A stretch of DNA of 55,987 nt from Sporolactobacillus sp. THM19-2. Its GTDB lineage: Bacteria > Bacillota > Bacilli > Bacillales > Sporolactobacillaceae. Shown here one piece after another: positions 28,165 through 40,579 of this stretch (within the stretch, counting starts at the first letter, position 1; every line of letters begins with the position of its first letter). The notes under the pieces are model-generated. The model was not told the origin of the DNA. It saw only the letters and a program-made list of their open reading frames with translations, and did not search any database. The DNA lies in NCBI RefSeq assembly GCF_004153195.1, contig NZ_SEMC01000015.1:1-55987 (forward strand), in the 5' to 3' direction. The position numbers and the translations under genes are program-made.

Positions 28165-30243
28165 ATGGCAAGGGATTTTCCTTTGGAGAAGACGAGAAAT
28201 ATTGGGATTATGGCCCATATCGACGCCGGTAAAACAACCACAACGGAACGAATTCTCTACTACTCCGGTCGAATCCATAAAATTGGTGAAACCCATGAAG
28301 GTGCTTCACAGATGGACTGGATGGATCAGGAAAAGGAACGCGGGATCACGATTACATCTGCTGCGACGACTGCCCAGTGGAAGAATCACAGGATCAACAT
28401 TATCGATACACCGGGGCATGTAGACTTCACAGTTGAAGTGGAACGCTCTCTGCGTGTCCTTGATGGTGCCGTCACAGTACTTGATGCCCAGTCGGGGGTC
28501 GAACCGCAGACGGAAACGGTCTGGCGCCAGGCAACGACATACGGCGTACCGAGAATTGTCTTTGTAAACAAGATGGATAAAATCGGTGCCGACTTCCTGT
28601 ATTCATGCAAGACGCTTCATGAACGTCTGCACGCTAACGCCCATCCGATTCAGCTGCCAATGGGAGCTGAGGATCACTATAAAGGTGAAATCGATCTGGT
28701 TGGTATGAAAGCCTATATTTATGAGGATGAAATGGGTTCGATCATTGACGCCGAAGAGATTCCTGATGAATACAAAAAACAGGCTGAAGCATATCACGAC
28801 AAGCTGGTTGAGGCGGTCGCTGATGTTGATGACAACATTATGGTGAAATATCTGGATGGTCAGGAAATCACAGTTGATGAATTAAAAGCCGCTATCCGTA
28901 AAGCAACCTGTGATGTTAAATTCTTCCCGGTTCTTTGCGGAACAGCCTTTAAAAATAAGGGCGTTCAGCATGTTCTTGATGCCGTCATCGACTATCTTCC
29001 GTCCCCGCTTGATGTTCCTCCGATTAAAGGAACACTTCCGGATTCCGGTGAAGATGCGGAGCGTAAAGCAGATGACAGCGAACCGTTCTCCGCACTTGCG
29101 TTCAAGGTGATGACGGATCCGTATGTCGGAAAACTGACGTTCTTTCGTGTCTACTCCGGTACTGCCAAAGCGGGCTCATACGTCCAGAACTCAACAAAGG
29201 ATACACGGGAACGCCTTGGACGAATCCTGTTAATGCATGCCAACCACAGAAGCGAAATCAAGCAGGTATATTCCGGTGATATCGCAGCTGCCGTTGGTTT
29301 GAAGAATACAACGACCGGAGATACACTCTGTGATGAAGATAATCAGGTCATTCTGGAGTCCATGGATTTCCCTGATCCGGTCATTCACGTTGCGATTGAA
29401 CCAAAATCAAAAGCAGATCAGGATAAAATGGATATCGCTCTGGCAAAACTGGCTGAAGAAGATCCTACTTTTAAAACGCGCACGGATGACGAAACCGGTC
29501 AGACGATTATCGGAGGTATGGGTGAGTTGCACCTGGACATCATTGTTGACCGTCTGCGCCGCGAGTTTAAAGTTGACGCTAATGTAGGTGCTCCTCAGGT
29601 TGCCTACCGAGAAACCTTAACCAAAGCGGGTCGCTGTGAAGGTAAATTTATCCGTCAGTCCGGCGGACGTGGGCAATATGGTCACGTCTGGATCGAATTC
29701 GAGCCTCTTAAAGAAGGAGAAGGCTTTGTATTTGAAGACAAGGTTGTCGGTGGCGTTGTGCCGCGTGAATACATCCCGGCAGTTGAGTCCGGGCTGAAAG
29801 AATCGCTGGCAAATGGCCTGCTTGCCGGCTATCCGATGATTGATGTAAAGGCGAGCCTGGTTGACGGATCTTACCACGATGTCGACTCAAGTGAAATGGC
29901 CTTTAAGATCGCTGCATCGATGGCACTTAAAGCAGCTAAAAATACCTGTGCTCCGGTGATCCTCGAACCTATCATGAAGGTTGAGGTTAATATCCCTGAG
30001 GAGTATCTCGGTGATATTATGGGAGACATTACAAGCCGTCGCGGACGTGTTGACGGAATGGAAGCCCGCGCAGGCGCACAGGCCGTTAATGCACATGTGC
30101 CGCTGGCTGAAATGTTCGGTTATGCGACCTCACTCCGTTCCTCTACTCAGGGACGCGGGACATTCACGATGCAATTTGACCACTATGAACAGGTGCCGAA
30201 GAGTATCAGTGAAGAGATCATTAAAAAGGCTACAGGTGAATAA
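28165..30243 (+). CDS. fusA: Elongation factor G
   Basis: 692-residue translational GTPase that drives tRNA-mRNA translocation. G1 is [10 protein letters not shown]2 includes [13 protein letters not shown]3 DTPGHVDF and G4 NKMDK. Domains II-V are complete, including [14 protein letters not shown] in domain V. ATG 28165 follows AAGGAG and gives [12 protein letters not shown]; an in-frame start 9 bases upstream is less likely. Confidence 0.99.
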   Translation: MARDFPLEKTRNIGIMAHIDAGKTTTTERILYYSGRIHKIGETHEGASQMDWMDQEKERGITITSAATTAQWKNHRINIIDTPGHVDFTVEVERSLRVLDGAVTVLDAQSGVEPQTETVWRQATTYGVPRIVFVNKMDKIGADFLYSCKTLHERLHANAHPIQLPMGAEDHYKGEIDLVGMKAYIYEDEMGSIIDAEEIPDEYKKQAEAYHDKLVEAVADVDDNIMVKYLDGQEITVDELKAAIRKATCDVKFFPVLCGTAFKNKGVQHVLDAVIDYLPSPLDVPPIKGTLPDSGEDAERKADDSEPFSALAFKVMTDPYVGKLTFFRVYSGTAKAGSYVQNSTKDTRERLGRILLMHANHRSEIKQVYSGDIAAAVGLKNTTTGDTLCDEDNQVILESMDFPDPVIHVAIEPKSKADQDKMDIALAKLAEEDPTFKTRTDDETGQTIIGGMGELHLDIIVDRLRREFKVDANVGAPQVAYRETLTKAGRCEGKFIRQSGGRGQYGHVWIEFEPLKEGEGFVFEDKVVGGVVPREYIPAVESGLKESLANGLLAGYPMIDVKASLVDGSYHDVDSSEMAFKIAASMALKAAKNTCAPVILEPIMKVEVNIPEEYLGDIMGDITSRRGRVDGMEARAGAQAVNAHVPLAEMFGYATSLRSSTQGRGTFTMQFDHYEQVPKSISEEIIKKATGE

Positions 30244-30381
30244 CAACTTTTGTATGCCCGGTAATTGTCACACTTTGTTTTTTATTGTAAGCTAAGGGAG
30301 ATGGCAAACAACGAGCCTGCCTGCTTCCTTACTGCATATAAATTAAAACTTTGCATTGAATTAAAGGAGGATTATAAATCC

Positions 30382-31569
30382 ATGGCTAAAGAACATTATG
30401 AACGCACAAAACCGCATGTTAATATTGGCACAATCGGTCACGTTGACCACGGTAAAACAACTTTGACTGCAGCGATTACAAGTGTGCTTGCCAAGCAAGG
30501 TACAGCTAAGGCACGTGCTTATGATTCTATTGATGGTGCTCCGGAGGAACGTGAACGTGGGATCACGATTTCAACGGCACACGTTGAATATGAAACTGAA
30601 AAGCGTCATTATGCACACGTTGACTGCCCCGGCCACGCAGACTATGTAAAGAACATGATCACCGGTGCAGCACAGATGGACGGTGCGATTCTTGTTGTCT
30701 CCGCTGTTGATGGTCCGATGCCGCAGACTCGTGAACACATTTTGCTGGCACACCAGGTCGGTGTTCCTGCAATCATTGTATACCTGAACAAGACGGATCA
30801 GGTTGACGATCCTGAACTTCTGGAACTGGTTGAAATGGAAGTTCGTGACCTGCTCAGTGAATACGGTTATCCGGGTGACGATGTACCGGTTATCAAAGGT
30901 TCTGCTCTGAAAGCTCTCCAGGGCGACCCTGAAGAAGAAAAACATATTGTTGAACTGATGGATGCCGTTGATAACTACATCCCGACACCTCAGCGTGACA
31001 ATGACAAGCCATTTATGATGCCTGTCGAAGATGTCTTCTCCATTTCCGGTCGTGGTACGGTTGCAACCGGCCGTGTAGAACGCGGAACGGTTAAAATCGG
31101 TGACGAAGTTGAAATTCTTGGTCTGACTGATGCACCGAAGAAGACCGTTGTAACCGGTGTTGAAATGTTCCGTAAAACTCTGGACTTCGCTGAAGCCGGT
31201 GATAACATCGGGGCGCTTCTTCGTGGTATTGACCGTGATGGTGTAGAACGCGGCCAGGTTTTAATTAAACCAGGTACGGTTACAGCATATACGCACTTCA
31301 AAGCTCAGGTTTACGTTTTGAAGAAAGAAGAAGGTGGCCGTCATACGCCTTTCTTCTCAAACTACCGTCCGCAATTCTATTTCAGGACAACCGACGTAAC
31401 CGGCACAATCACTCTTCCGGAAGGAACAGAAATGGTTATGCCCGGCGACAACGTCAATATGGATGTTCAGCTGATTTCACCGATCGCTATTGAAAAGGGA
31501 ACAAAGTTCACGATTCGTGAAGGTGGCCGTACAGTAGGCGCCGGCTCTGTTTCTGAAATCGTTGAATAA
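30382..31569 (+). CDS. tuf: Elongation factor Tu
   Basis: 395-residue GTPase that delivers aminoacyl-tRNA. G1 GHVDHGKT, G3 DCPGHADY, the catalytic His in that motif, and G4 NKTD, in which the third residue is T where many EF-Tus have C or M. Start ATG 30382 after AAAGGAGG; the 138-base gap from fusA has no convincing promoter or terminator. A perfect terminator follows. B. subtilis has ybaC after tuf; here the S10 promoter comes next. Confidence 0.99.
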   Translation: MAKEHYERTKPHVNIGTIGHVDHGKTTLTAAITSVLAKQGTAKARAYDSIDGAPEERERGITISTAHVEYETEKRHYAHVDCPGHADYVKNMITGAAQMDGAILVVSAVDGPMPQTREHILLAHQVGVPAIIVYLNKTDQVDDPELLELVEMEVRDLLSEYGYPGDDVPVIKGSALKALQGDPEEEKHIVELMDAVDNYIPTPQRDNDKPFMMPVEDVFSISGRGTVATGRVERGTVKIGDEVEILGLTDAPKKTVVTGVEMFRKTLDFAEAGDNIGALLRGIDRDGVERGQVLIKPGTVTAYTHFKAQVYVLKKEEGGRHTPFFSNYRPQFYFRTTDVTGTITLPEGTEMVMPGDNVNMDVQLISPIAIEKGTKFTIREGGRTVGAGSVSEIVE

Positions 31570-31580
31570 GAAACAGATAA

Positions 31581-31614
31581 AAAGAACATCCCTCCAGGGG
31601 GATGTTCTTTTTTT
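31581..31614 (+). terminator. Terminator after tuf
   Basis: AAAGAACATCCC (31581-31592) pairs GGGATGTTCTTT (31599-31610), 12 bp, followed by Ts. Ends the str operon. Confidence 0.93.
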
Positions 31615-31664
31615 AACTTTACAGCGGCCAACCTGAAGAGCTGGAGAAAAAAACAGGTTAATTC

Positions 31665-31693
31665 TTGATTTGTCCGGTATGCTCATGTATAAT
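31665..31693 (+). promoter_or_regulatory. Sigma-A promoter of the S10-spc-alpha operon
   Basis: TTGATT (31665-31670), 17 bases, TATAAT (31688-31693) preceded by TG. No other strong promoter or terminator is seen until after rplQ, so it probably drives about 15 kb. Confidence 0.85.
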
Positions 31694-31699
31694 GAGTAA

Positions 31700-32137
<438 letters not shown>

Positions 32138-32166
32138 ATCCCTATATGAAACAGGAGGTGTAACGG

Positions 32167-32805
32167 ATGACTAAAGGAATCTTAGGCAAAAAAATCGGTA
32201 TGACGCAGATTTTTGCGGAAAACGGCGATGCACTCCCGGTTACGGTTGTTGATGTATCGGGTAATGTGGTTCTTCAGAAAAAGACGGCCGAATCAGATGG
32301 TTACGAAGCCGTTCAGCTTGGCTTTGACAAACTGAAGGAATCACGCATTGTCAAACCGGTTCAGGGACACGCCGATAAAGCAAAGGCGGAACCTAAGCGC
32401 TTCATTAAGGAAATCCGTGATGTAAACCTTGACGACTATGAAGTTGGTCAGGAAGTAACAGCTGATATTTTCAAAGCAGGAGACATCATTGACGTAACGG
32501 GTACTTCGAAGGGGAAAGGCTATCAGGGCCCGATTAAACGGAACAACCAGTCCCGCGGACCGATGACACATGGTTCACGTTACCATCGTCGTCCGGGCTC
32601 TTTGGGCGTTATCGACCCGGCCCGCGTGTTCAAAGGCAAAAAGCTCGCCGGTCGTATGGGCGGAGAGAGAATAACCGTACAAAACCTCGTTGTTGCAAAA
32701 GTTGACGCTGAACGGAAACTGCTTCTGATCAGAGGCAATGTCCCGGGCGCAAAGAAAAGCTATATTACGATAAAATCTGCCCGTAAAGCGGCAGAAGCTA
32801 AATAA
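32167..32805 (+). CDS. rplC: 50S ribosomal protein L3
   Basis: 212 residues, full length. L3 reaches the peptidyl-transferase centre through its central loop; [15 protein letters not shown] and [13 protein letters not shown] are visible. RBS AGGAGGTG and ATG 32167, 29 bases after rpsJ. Confidence 0.99.
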   Translation: MTKGILGKKIGMTQIFAENGDALPVTVVDVSGNVVLQKKTAESDGYEAVQLGFDKLKESRIVKPVQGHADKAKAEPKRFIKEIRDVNLDDYEVGQEVTADIFKAGDIIDVTGTSKGKGYQGPIKRNNQSRGPMTHGSRYHRRPGSLGVIDPARVFKGKKLAGRMGGERITVQNLVVAKVDAERKLLLIRGNVPGAKKSYITIKSARKAAEAK

Positions 32806-32822
32806 GAAAGGAGGATGCTTCC

Positions 32823-33446
32823 ATGCCAAAAGTAACTGTTTATGATCAAAAAGGTGCTGAGGTCGGAAATGTTGAACTGGCTGATGCCGTTTTTGGCATT
32901 GAACCGAATGAACATGTCCTGTATCAGGCGGTTGTGATGCAGCAGGCGTCACAGCGTCAGGGCACGCACGCTGTTAAAAACCGTTCTGCAGTACGCGGCG
33001 GCGGAAGAAAACCGTGGCGCCAGAAAGGAACCGGCCGCGCACGTCAGGGATCCACACGTTCCCCGCAGTGGGTCGGTGGCGGTACGGTATTTGGACCGAC
33101 ACCACGCAGCTATGCCTATAAACTTCCTAAAAAGGTGCGCAGACTGGCTATTAAATCTGCTTTATCAGGGAAAGTCGGAGAAAAGGATTTAATTGTTCTG
33201 GACAGCCTTAAATTTGAAGCTCCGAAAACAAAAGAATTTATTGCTGTATTGAAGAATCTGTCAGTATCAGAAAAAGCTCTTGTTGTCACGAATGAAGCGG
33301 ATGACACCGTGATCCTGTCCTCCCGCAATATTCCTGGTGTAAAGGTACTGACAGCATCCCAGGTCAACGTTCTTGATGTTCTGGCACATAACAAACTGAT
33401 TGTCACCAGGGACGCTGCCGAAAAACTTGGGGAGGTGCTTGCATAA
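32823..33446 (+). CDS. rplD: 50S ribosomal protein L4
   Basis: 207 residues. L4 lines the exit tunnel with the extended loop [19 protein letters not shown], a site of macrolide-resistance changes; it looks wild type. It is the S10-operon autoregulator in E. coli. ATG 32823 after AAGGAGG. Its stop shares one base with the rplW start. Confidence 0.99.
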   Translation: MPKVTVYDQKGAEVGNVELADAVFGIEPNEHVLYQAVVMQQASQRQGTHAVKNRSAVRGGGRKPWRQKGTGRARQGSTRSPQWVGGGTVFGPTPRSYAYKLPKKVRRLAIKSALSGKVGEKDLIVLDSLKFEAPKTKEFIAVLKNLSVSEKALVVTNEADDTVILSSRNIPGVKVLTASQVNVLDVLAHNKLIVTRDAAEKLGEVLA

Positions 33447-33736
33447 TGAAGGATCCGCATGATATTATTAAGCGCCCCGTGCTGACTGAAAAAACAACAG
33501 ATCAGATGGCGGACAAGAAATATACGTTTGATGTTGATCTTCGTGCAAACAAATCTGAAATCAAACGCGCTGTGGAAGCCGTTTTTGAAGTTAAGGTCGA
33601 TAAAGTCAATACCATGAACGTGAAGGGTAAGCCGAAACGTTATGGCCGCTATTCCGGCTACACAGCACGACGCAAAAAAGCGATTGTTACTCTGACACCT
33701 GAAAGTAAAGAACTCGATTTTTACGAGGGCGAATGA
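33446..33736 (+). CDS. rplW: 50S ribosomal protein L23
   Basis: 96 residues. L23 lies at the tunnel exit and docks trigger factor and SRP. It has [15 protein letters not shown] at the N-terminus and the extended loop [21 protein letters not shown] 33446 overlaps the rplD TAA, indicating coupling. Confidence 0.98.
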   Translation: MKDPHDIIKRPVLTEKTTDQMADKKYTFDVDLRANKSEIKRAVEAVFEVKVDKVNTMNVKGKPKRYGRYSGYTARRKKAIVTLTPESKELDFYEGE

Positions 33737-33764
33737 GCATCAGTAAAGAAGGAGGTTATTGATC

Positions 33765-34601
33765 GTGCCACTTAAAAAGTATAAACCGACGTCCAACGGC
33801 CGGAGAAATATGAGCTCGCTGGATTTCGCTGAAATAACAACAACGACTCCGGAAAAAACGCTGCTTCGGTCGCTGCCGAACAAAGCAGGCAGAAACAATC
33901 AGGGCAAACTGACTGTTCGTCATCAGGGCGGCGGTCACAAGCGTCAGTACCGTCTGATTGATTTTAAACGTGATAAAGACGGCATTCCAGGCCGCGTTGC
34001 AACGATTGAATATGATCCAAACCGGACAGCAAATATTGCACTTATTCACTATGTGGATGGTGAAAAAAGGTATATCCTTGCTCCCCAGGGTCTCAAAGTA
34101 GGAACAGAAATAATGTCAGGGACCGAAGCAGATATCAGAACCGGTAACGCGCTGCCGTTAAAAAATATTCCTGTAGGTACAACGGTTCACAATATTGAAC
34201 TGAAGCCGGGAAAGGGCGGACAGCTCGTTCGTTCAGCAGGGGCATCTGCACAGCTTCTCGGTAAAGAAGGTAAATACGTACTGATCCGTCTTGTATCCGG
34301 TGAAGTCCGGATGGTCCTGGAAACCTGCCGCGCAACAATCGGGCAGGTTGGCAACCTGGAACACGGCCTTGTGTCGGTTGGTAAGGCGGGTCGCTCACGC
34401 TGGAAGGGTATCCGCCCGACTGTCCGTGGTTCTGTTATGAACCCGAATGACCATCCGCATGGTGGTGGTGAAGGAAAAGCTCCTGTAGGGCGCAAGTCAC
34501 CGATGTCACCATGGGGCATGCCGACGACGGGTTACAAGACGCGGAAGAAGAAGAATCAGTCTGAACAGTTCATCGTCAGACACCGCAAAAACAAAAAATA
34601 A
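33765..34601 (+). CDS. rplB: 50S ribosomal protein L2
   Basis: 278 residues. L2 is needed for subunit joining and peptidyl-transferase assembly; the C-terminal [16 protein letters not shown] contains the essential His. GTG at 33765 lies 9 bases from GGAGG and gives [17 protein letters not shown] 33759 is too close to the ribosome site. Confidence 0.98.
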   Translation: MPLKKYKPTSNGRRNMSSLDFAEITTTTPEKTLLRSLPNKAGRNNQGKLTVRHQGGGHKRQYRLIDFKRDKDGIPGRVATIEYDPNRTANIALIHYVDGEKRYILAPQGLKVGTEIMSGTEADIRTGNALPLKNIPVGTTVHNIELKPGKGGQLVRSAGASAQLLGKEGKYVLIRLVSGEVRMVLETCRATIGQVGNLEHGLVSVGKAGRSRWKGIRPTVRGSVMNPNDHPHGGGEGKAPVGRKSPMSPWGMPTTGYKTRKKKNQSEQFIVRHRKNKK

Positions 34602-34639
34602 CTACGGATGATAAATCATTTTTGGAAGGAGGCCTATTC

Positions 34640-34921
34640 ATGAGCCGAAGCTTGAAAAAAGGACCTTTTGTCGACGATCACCTGATGAAGAAAGTCGCTG
34701 CACTGAATGATAAGGATCAAAAAAGAGTCATTAAAACCTGGTCAAGAAGGTCAACGATATTCCCCGACTTTATTGGCCATACCATCGCTGTTTATGATGG
34801 CCGCAAACATGTGCCGGTTTACATTACAGAAGATATGGTTGGACATAAACTGGGTGAATTTGCACCGACAAGAACGTACCGCGGACATGTATCTTTCGAT
34901 AAGAGAACAAGCGTTCGTTAA
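34640..34921 (+). CDS. rpsS: 30S ribosomal protein S19
   Basis: 93 residues. S19 sits with S13 in the 30S head. Signature [20 protein letters not shown] followed by [15 protein letters not shown] 34640 after GGAAGGAGG, giving [10 protein letters not shown]. Confidence 0.98.
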   Translation: MSRSLKKGPFVDDHLMKKVAALNDKDQKRVIKTWSRRSTIFPDFIGHTIAVYDGRKHVPVYITEDMVGHKLGEFAPTRTYRGHVSFDKRTSVR

Positions 34922-34938
34922 GGAAAGGAGGAAATCTG

Positions 34939-35280
34939 ATGCAAGCAAAAGCTGTTGCCAGACAAATTCGAATTGCTCCCCGTAAGGCGCGTCTTGTTAT
35001 CGATCTTATCAGGGGAAAAGAGGTCGGCTATGCTCTGGCAGTTCTGCAGAACACGCAGCGAGCCGCTTCTCCGATCATTGAAAAAGTACTGAAATCTGCT
35101 ATTGCTAATGCAGAACACAATTATGATATGGATACCAGTGACCTGTATGTTGAAAAAGCTTATGTGGATGAAGGCGCAACGCTCAAACGCTTCCGTCCGC
35201 GTGCTCAGGGACGTGCAAGCAAAATTAACAAACGTACGAGTCACATCACGGTTATCGTATCAGAAAAGAAGGAGGGATAA
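34939..35280 (+). CDS. rplV: 50S ribosomal protein L22
   Basis: 113 residues. Tunnel-wall protein; begins [18 protein letters not shown] and ends with the beta-hairpin loop [20 protein letters not shown], which is wild type in appearance. RBS AAAGGAGG. Confidence 0.99.
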   Translation: MQAKAVARQIRIAPRKARLVIDLIRGKEVGYALAVLQNTQRAASPIIEKVLKSAIANAEHNYDMDTSDLYVEKAYVDEGATLKRFRPRAQGRASKINKRTSHITVIVSEKKEG

Positions 35281-35283
35281 TGA

Positions 35284-35946
35284 GTGGGTCAGAAAATTAA
35301 TCCTATAGGTTTCAGAATCGGAGTGATCCGTGACTGGGAATCCAAATGGTATGCTGATAAGAAGAACTATGCAAAATATCTTCACGAAGATATCAGAATC
35401 CGTAAATATATTGAAGACAGGCTGAAGGATGCAGCCGTATCATCCATTGAACTGGAACGTGCCGCAAACCGGATCAATATTACGATCAAAACGGCGAAAC
35501 CCGGAATGGTCATCGGTAAGGGTGGCTCAGAAGTTGAAACGCTTCGCAAAGCACTGAATGACCTGACCGGCAAACGTGTTCACGTCAACATATTCGAAAT
35601 CAAGCATGCGGATCTTGATGCCAGACTGGTTGCGGAAAACATTGCGAAACAGCTGGAAAGCCGTATCTCCTGGAGACGTGCCCAGAAACAGACCTTGCAG
35701 AGAGCCATGAGGGCCGGTGCCAAGGGGATTAAAACACAGTGTGCCGGACGTCTGGGTGGTGCTGATATGGCACGAACAGAGGATTACAGTGAAGGAACTG
35801 TACCGCTTCACACACTTCGCGCTGATATTGACTACGGTACTGCAGAAGCAGATACAACATATGGTAAAATCGGCGTTAAAGTTTGGATCTATCGCGGGGA
35901 AGTCCTTCCGACGAAAGGAACAGACAATAAGGAAGGAGGAAGATAA
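35284..35946 (+). CDS. rpsC: 30S ribosomal protein S3
   Basis: 220 residues. S3 forms the mRNA entry channel. A KH domain has [14 protein letters not shown] and the C-terminal domain has [16 protein letters not shown]. Start is GTG 35284, two bases past the rplV stop, after AAGGAGG. Confidence 0.98.
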   Translation: MGQKINPIGFRIGVIRDWESKWYADKKNYAKYLHEDIRIRKYIEDRLKDAAVSSIELERAANRINITIKTAKPGMVIGKGGSEVETLRKALNDLTGKRVHVNIFEIKHADLDARLVAENIAKQLESRISWRRAQKQTLQRAMRAGAKGIKTQCAGRLGGADMARTEDYSEGTVPLHTLRADIDYGTAEADTTYGKIGVKVWIYRGEVLPTKGTDNKEGGR

Positions 35947-35948
35947 TT

Positions 35949-36383
35949 ATGTTAATGCCAAAACGTGTAAAATTCCGCAGACAGCATCGTGGCAGAATGC
36001 ATGGTAAGACCAAAGCCGGTGCTACGGTAACATTCGGTGAATACGGACTTCAGGCACTGGAATCCTCGTGGATTACCAGCCGCCAGATTGAAGCATCCCG
36101 TATCGCTATGACGCGTTTCATGAAACGTGGCGGAAAAGTATGGATCAAAATCTTCCCGCAGAAATCTTATACCAAAAAACCACTGGACGTCCGCATGGGT
36201 TCCGGTAAAGGTGCTCCTGAAGGATGGGTTGCAGTCGTTAAACCTGGCCGCATACTCTTTGAAGTGGGCGGCATCAATGAAGAAGTAGCCAATGAAGCTT
36301 TGAGACTCGCAGGCCACAAACTTCCGATCAAAACGAAGATTGTGAAACGCGAAGAAGTGGGTGGTGACGCAAATGAAGGCTGA
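35949..36383 (+). CDS. rplP: 50S ribosomal protein L16
   Basis: 144 residues. L16 helps position tRNA in the A site of the large subunit. It begins [17 protein letters not shown] and contains [18 protein letters not shown], the family signature. Start two bases after the rpsC stop. It overlaps rpmC by 11 bases. Confidence 0.99.
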   Translation: MLMPKRVKFRRQHRGRMHGKTKAGATVTFGEYGLQALESSWITSRQIEASRIAMTRFMKRGGKVWIKIFPQKSYTKKPLDVRMGSGKGAPEGWVAVVKPGRILFEVGGINEEVANEALRLAGHKLPIKTKIVKREEVGGDANEG

Positions 36384-36576
36384 AGAACTTCGTAATTTAT
36401 CCACTGCCGAGGTTGAAAAAAATGTGAAGACGCTGAAAGAAGAATTATTTAATCTGCGTTTCCAGCTTGCAACCGGACAATTGGAAAACACTGCCCGCAT
36501 ACGTGAAGTGAGAAAATCCATTGCTCGTGCGAAAACGATTTTGCGTGAACGTGAACTGAATGTTCAAAACGGCTGA
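36373..36576 (+). CDS. rpmC: 50S ribosomal protein L29
   Basis: 67 residues, two-helix protein at the tunnel exit, with [23 protein letters not shown] 36373 lies inside rplP and gives MKAEELRNL as in relatives; upstream GTGs at 36361 and 36364 would add four non-family residues. Confidence 0.97.
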   Translation: MKAEELRNLSTAEVEKNVKTLKEELFNLRFQLATGQLENTARIREVRKSIARAKTILRERELNVQNG

Positions 36577-36592
36577 AAAGGAGGTTCAATGA

Positions 36593-36865
36593 ATGGCTGA
36601 AGACACACGTAACAATGCCCGTAAAGTTCTGGTTGGTCGTGTTGTTTCAGACAAAATGGATAAAACCATTACAGTTCTGGTTGAGACATCAAAGAAACAT
36701 AAACTCTACGGCAAACATGTCAAGTATTCAAAGAAGTTTAAAGCGCATGATGAAAATAATCAGGCAAAAGCCGGCGATATCGTTGAAATCATGGAAACTC
36801 GCCCGCTTTCGAAAGATAAACGTTTTCGTCTCGTTAAAATTGTTGAGGAATCCGTCATTATCTGA
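36593..36865 (+). CDS. rpsQ: 30S ribosomal protein S17
   Basis: 90 residues. Primary 16S binding OB-fold protein with [18 protein letters not shown] and the [18 protein letters not shown] signature. RBS AAAGGAGG; ATG 36593. Confidence 0.98.
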   Translation: MAEDTRNNARKVLVGRVVSDKMDKTITVLVETSKKHKLYGKHVKYSKKFKAHDENNQAKAGDIVEIMETRPLSKDKRFRLVKIVEESVII

Positions 36866-36886
36866 TCGCAGCATCTATGCGATTAA

Positions 36887-37279
<393 letters not shown>

Positions 37280-37313
37280 TTTGAACGTTCAGGAAAAGGA
37301 GGTGCTACTCAGT

Positions 37314-37631
37314 ATGGCGAAATTGCATGTGAAAAAGGGCGATAAAGTCCAGGTGATTTCCGGAAAAGACAAGGGCAAGCAGGGTGTGATCCTCACAGCT
37401 TATCCTTCAAAAGAACGTGTCGTTGTTGAAGGGGTCAATGTGGTCAAGAAACATTCAAAACCCTCACAGGCGGCTCCGCAGGGCGGAATTCTGGAACATG
37501 AAGCGCCGATCCACGTTTCAAATGTTATGCTCGTTGATCCGAAAACGAATGAACCTACGCGAGTGGGCCACAAGATAGTAGATGGCAAGAAAGTACGTGT
37601 ATCCAAAAAATCAGGCGAAGTCATCGACTGA
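37314..37631 (+). CDS. rplX: 50S ribosomal protein L24
   Basis: 105 residues. Assembly initiator with a KOW motif, [21 protein letters not shown] 37314 after AAAGGAGGTG gives MAKLHVKKG; an in-frame upstream start at 37281 precedes that ribosome site. Confidence 0.98.
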   Translation: MAKLHVKKGDKVQVISGKDKGKQGVILTAYPSKERVVVEGVNVVKKHSKPSQAAPQGGILEHEAPIHVSNVMLVDPKTNEPTRVGHKIVDGKKVRVSKKSGEVID

Positions 37632-37660
37632 TCTGATTGTTTTTGAAAGGAGGCAAACTC

Positions 37661-38200
37661 ATGGGCCGTTTCAAAGAAAAGTATGAAAAAGAAGTTGTCC
37701 CGGCATTAATTGACAAGTTCAAATATACATCGATTATGCAGGTTCCATCGATTGAGAAAGTTGTTATCAATATGGGTGTTGGCGATGCTGTTCATAATTC
37801 TAAGGTTCTGGACAGTGCCGTTGAAGATCTGACTGCATTGTCTGGTCAGAAACCGGTAATTACCCGTGCGAAGAAATCTATTGCGGCATTTAAACTGCGT
37901 GAAGGCGTGGCAATCGGTGCCAAAGTGACCCTCAGGAGGGACCGTATGTATGACTTCCTGGATAAACTGATTACTGTTGCCCTGCCGCGTGTCCGTGATT
38001 TCCGCGGGATCTCAAAGAAATCTTTTGATGGTCGGGGTAATTACACGCTTGGCATTCGTGAACAGCTGATTTTCCCTGAAATTGATTACGACAAGGTAGA
38101 CAAGGTCCGCGGTATGGATATTGTCATTGTGACTACTGCGAAGACTGATGAAGAAGCGTCGGCGCTGCTGACTCTGCTCGGCATGCCCTTTGCAAAATAA
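37661..38200 (+). CDS. rplE: 50S ribosomal protein L5
   Basis: 179 residues. Binds 5S rRNA and contacts P-site tRNA. Signature [18 protein letters not shown] and a C-terminal [23 protein letters not shown] 37661 after AAAGGAGG; a longer TTG start at 37637 is not supported. Confidence 0.98.
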   Translation: MGRFKEKYEKEVVPALIDKFKYTSIMQVPSIEKVVINMGVGDAVHNSKVLDSAVEDLTALSGQKPVITRAKKSIAAFKLREGVAIGAKVTLRRDRMYDFLDKLITVALPRVRDFRGISKKSFDGRGNYTLGIREQLIFPEIDYDKVDKVRGMDIVIVTTAKTDEEASALLTLLGMPFAK

Positions 38201-38224
38201 TAATCAATAAGGAGGGAATCCATT

Positions 38225-38410
38225 TTGGCAAAAAAATCGATGCTTGTATCCGCACACCGTCCGAAAAAATTCAAAGTGCAGGAATACACGCGCTGTGAGC
38301 GCTGCGGACGTCCTCATTCGGTACTGAGAAAGTTCAAGTTATGCAGGATCTGCTTTCGTGAACTGGCTCATAAGGGACAGATTCCCGGCGTCAGAAAATC
38401 CAGCTGGTAA
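38225..38410 (+). CDS. rpsZ: 30S ribosomal protein S14, zinc-binding type Z
   Basis: 61 residues. The zinc ribbon Cys24, 27, 40 and 43 is complete (CERC and CRIC). Start is TTG 38225 after AAGGAGGG. S14 completes the 30S head near the A site. This is the zinc-containing form, so the cell has not replaced it at this locus. Confidence 0.97.
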   Translation: MAKKSMLVSAHRPKKFKVQEYTRCERCGRPHSVLRKFKLCRICFRELAHKGQIPGVRKSSW

Positions 38411-38443
38411 AATAATAAGTAATAGGGAAGGAGGTCGATTTGC

Positions 38444-38842
38444 ATGGTCATGACAGATCCTATTGCAGATATGCTGACCCGTATTCGTAATGCGAACATT
38501 GTTCGTCATGCGCAGATTGAGCTGCCAGGTTCCAGAGTCAAAAGAGAAATAGCTGAGATCCTCAAACGTGAAGGTTTCATCAAAAATGTTGAGTATATAG
38601 ATGATGACAAACAGGGTGTACTCCGCCTCTTTCTGAAGTACGGCAGTAACAAAGAACGCGTCATTTCAGGCCTTAAGAGAATCAGTAAACCTGGTCTGCG
38701 TGTTTATGCTAAAGCTGACGAAGTGCCTAAGGTACTTGGTGGTCTCGGCATCGCCATCGTCTCCACATCAAAAGGCATTGTAACGGATAAAGAAGCCCGC
38801 CAGCAGAATGTAGGCGGAGAGGTTCTCGCCTACATCTGGTAA
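38444..38842 (+). CDS. rpsH: 30S ribosomal protein S8
   Basis: 132 residues. S8 is a 16S platform protein and the spc-operon repressor in E. coli. It begins [17 protein letters not shown] and has the C-terminal [13 protein letters not shown] signature. RBS AAGGAGG. Confidence 0.99.
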   Translation: MVMTDPIADMLTRIRNANIVRHAQIELPGSRVKREIAEILKREGFIKNVEYIDDDKQGVLRLFLKYGSNKERVISGLKRISKPGLRVYAKADEVPKVLGGLGIAIVSTSKGIVTDKEARQQNVGGEVLAYIW

Positions 38843-38869
38843 GCGTGAAACAAGAATGGAGGTGTTCTC

Positions 38870-39409
38870 ATGTCCCGTATTGGATTAAAACCGACGGCCA
38901 TTCCGGATGGCGTAACGGTTATTATAGACGGTCAGAATGTGACGGTTAAAGGACCGAAAGGGGAACTGTCCCGTACATTTCATCCGGATATGATCATTAA
39001 ACAGGAGAATAATGAAGTGAAGGTCGAAAGGCCGGATGATTCAAATAAGCATCGTGCGCTGCATGGCACGACAAGCAGTCTGATCAGCAATATGGTTGAA
39101 GGTGTAACCAAAGGTTATGTCAAAAATCTTGAGCTGGTGGGAGTTGGTTACCGGGCGAATATTAAAGGTAAAAATCTTGTTCTTAATGTCGGCTATTCTC
39201 ACCCGGTAGAAATTGTTCCGGAACAGGGCATTGAACTGAATGTAGAAGGCAACAACAAGATCAGTGTCCAGGGTATTGATAAGCAGCGTGTCGGTGAAGT
39301 AGCTGCTAATATCCGTTCTGTCCGTGCCCCTGAACCTTACAAGGGCAAGGGTATTCGCTATGAAGGCGAACATGTCCGTCGCAAGGAAGGAAAAACAGGT
39401 AAGAAATAA
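38870..39409 (+). CDS. rplF: 50S ribosomal protein L6
   Basis: 179 residues with two duplicated domains; the C-terminal signature [19 protein letters not shown] is intact. L6 lies near the factor-binding site. RBS GGAGGTG and ATG 38870. Confidence 0.99.
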   Translation: MSRIGLKPTAIPDGVTVIIDGQNVTVKGPKGELSRTFHPDMIIKQENNEVKVERPDDSNKHRALHGTTSSLISNMVEGVTKGYVKNLELVGVGYRANIKGKNLVLNVGYSHPVEIVPEQGIELNVEGNNKISVQGIDKQRVGEVAANIRSVRAPEPYKGKGIRYEGEHVRRKEGKTGKK

Positions 39410-39449
39410 TAGACGGCTGTAATGTGACTGAGAAAGGAGCGATAGAAGC

Positions 39450-39812
39450 ATGATCACTAAAAAGGATAAGAATGCACTCCGCCTGAAAAGGCATATGCAT
39501 GTCCGCCACCGGATTGTTGGAACAAGTGAACGTCCGCGTCTGAATGTTTTCCGTTCATCAAAGAACATTTATGCCCAGTTGATTGATGACACAAAGGGTG
39601 TCACACTTGTCTCCTCTTCATCTATCGATAAGGCTTTTGATCTTGAAAAAGGCAGTGATGTGGCAGCAGCGAAACGTGTCGGCGAGATCATAGGTAAACG
39701 TGCAGCTGAAAAGGGTATTGACCGTGTCGTTTTCGACCGCAGTGGCTATATTTATCACGGACGTGTTGAAGCTGTAGCTGAAGGCGCCCGGGAAGCCGGA
39801 TTAAAATTTTAA
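39450..39812 (+). CDS. rplR: 50S ribosomal protein L18
   Basis: 120 residues. A 5S rRNA-binding protein with a basic N-terminus ([19 protein letters not shown]) and the [20 protein letters not shown] signature. RBS AAAGGAG. Confidence 0.98.
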   Translation: MITKKDKNALRLKRHMHVRHRIVGTSERPRLNVFRSSKNIYAQLIDDTKGVTLVSSSSIDKAFDLEKGSDVAAAKRVGEIIGKRAAEKGIDRVVFDRSGYIYHGRVEAVAEGAREAGLKF

Positions 39813-39830
39813 AAATAAGGAGGGGAATCC

Positions 39831-40346
39831 ATGGCTTATCGTGATCGTAACAAATCAGATCGCAACAAATCGGAATTTGAAGACCGTGTTGTTTCGATTA
39901 ATCGTGTAGCAAAGGTAGTAAAAGGCGGGCGCAGGTTCCGTTTTGCGGCACTGGTTGTCGTTGGTGACAAAAAAGGAAACGTTGGTTTCGGACAGGGTAA
40001 AGCTCACGAAGTACCTGAAGCCATCAGGAAAGCTATTGAAGATGCTAAGAAAAATGTATTTAATGTGCCGATTGTAAATACAACGATTCCACATCAGGTT
40101 GTCGGACATTCGGGAGCAGGCAGTGTTCTTCTGAAACCGGCGTCTGAAGGTACCGGAATCATTGCCGGCGGACCTGTCCGTGCGGTGCTTGAACTCTCAG
40201 GACTGGGTGATATCCTGTCTAAATCACTGGGATCCAATAATCCGATTAATATGGTCCGGGCAACGGTCGAAGGTCTTAAGAATCTGAAGCGTGCAGAACA
40301 TGTCGCAAAACTTCGCGGCAAATCTGTGGCAGAGCTGCTCGGCTAA
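39831..40346 (+). CDS. rpsE: 30S ribosomal protein S5
   Basis: 171 residues. S5 helps at the mRNA entrance and in decoding fidelity. Signature [16 protein letters not shown]-like stretch ([16 protein letters not shown]) and [13 protein letters not shown]. The N-terminus has a direct repeat of DRNKS from a 15-base tandem duplication at 39843-39872. ATG 39831 after AAGGAGG. Confidence 0.98.
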   Translation: MAYRDRNKSDRNKSEFEDRVVSINRVAKVVKGGRRFRFAALVVVGDKKGNVGFGQGKAHEVPEAIRKAIEDAKKNVFNVPIVNTTIPHQVVGHSGAGSVLLKPASEGTGIIAGGPVRAVLELSGLGDILSKSLGSNNPINMVRATVEGLKNLKRAEHVAKLRGKSVAELLG

Positions 40347-40359
40347 GGAGGGAACAGCA

Positions 40360-40548
40360 ATGGCAAAGAAATTGGAAATCACCCTCAAACACAGTGTGAT
40401 CGGCCGGCCGGAATCACAGCGTGTAACAGTCAGGACGCTCGGACTCAGGAAGACCTATCAGACTGTCGTTCAGGAAGACAATCCATCTATTCGCGGAATG
40501 ATCACCAAGGTTTCGCATCTGGTATCTGTCCGCGAGCTGAATGATTAA
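40360..40548 (+). CDS. rpmD: 50S ribosomal protein L30
   Basis: 62 residues with [19 protein letters not shown] and the C-terminal [13 protein letters not shown] typical of bacterial L30. ATG 40360 after AAGGAGGG; the longer in-frame ORF from 40291 lies within rpsE in another frame and is not used. Confidence 0.97.
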   Translation: MAKKLEITLKHSVIGRPESQRVTVRTLGLRKTYQTVVQEDNPSIRGMITKVSHLVSVRELND

Positions 40549-40579
40549 TGTAAGTATATTGGAACAAGGAGGTGCCAAG

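Noticed and set aside
30265-30293. TTGTCA before tuf as a promoter
   Set aside because: The -10 at proper distance (TAAGCT) matches poorly; tuf is more likely read through from fusA.
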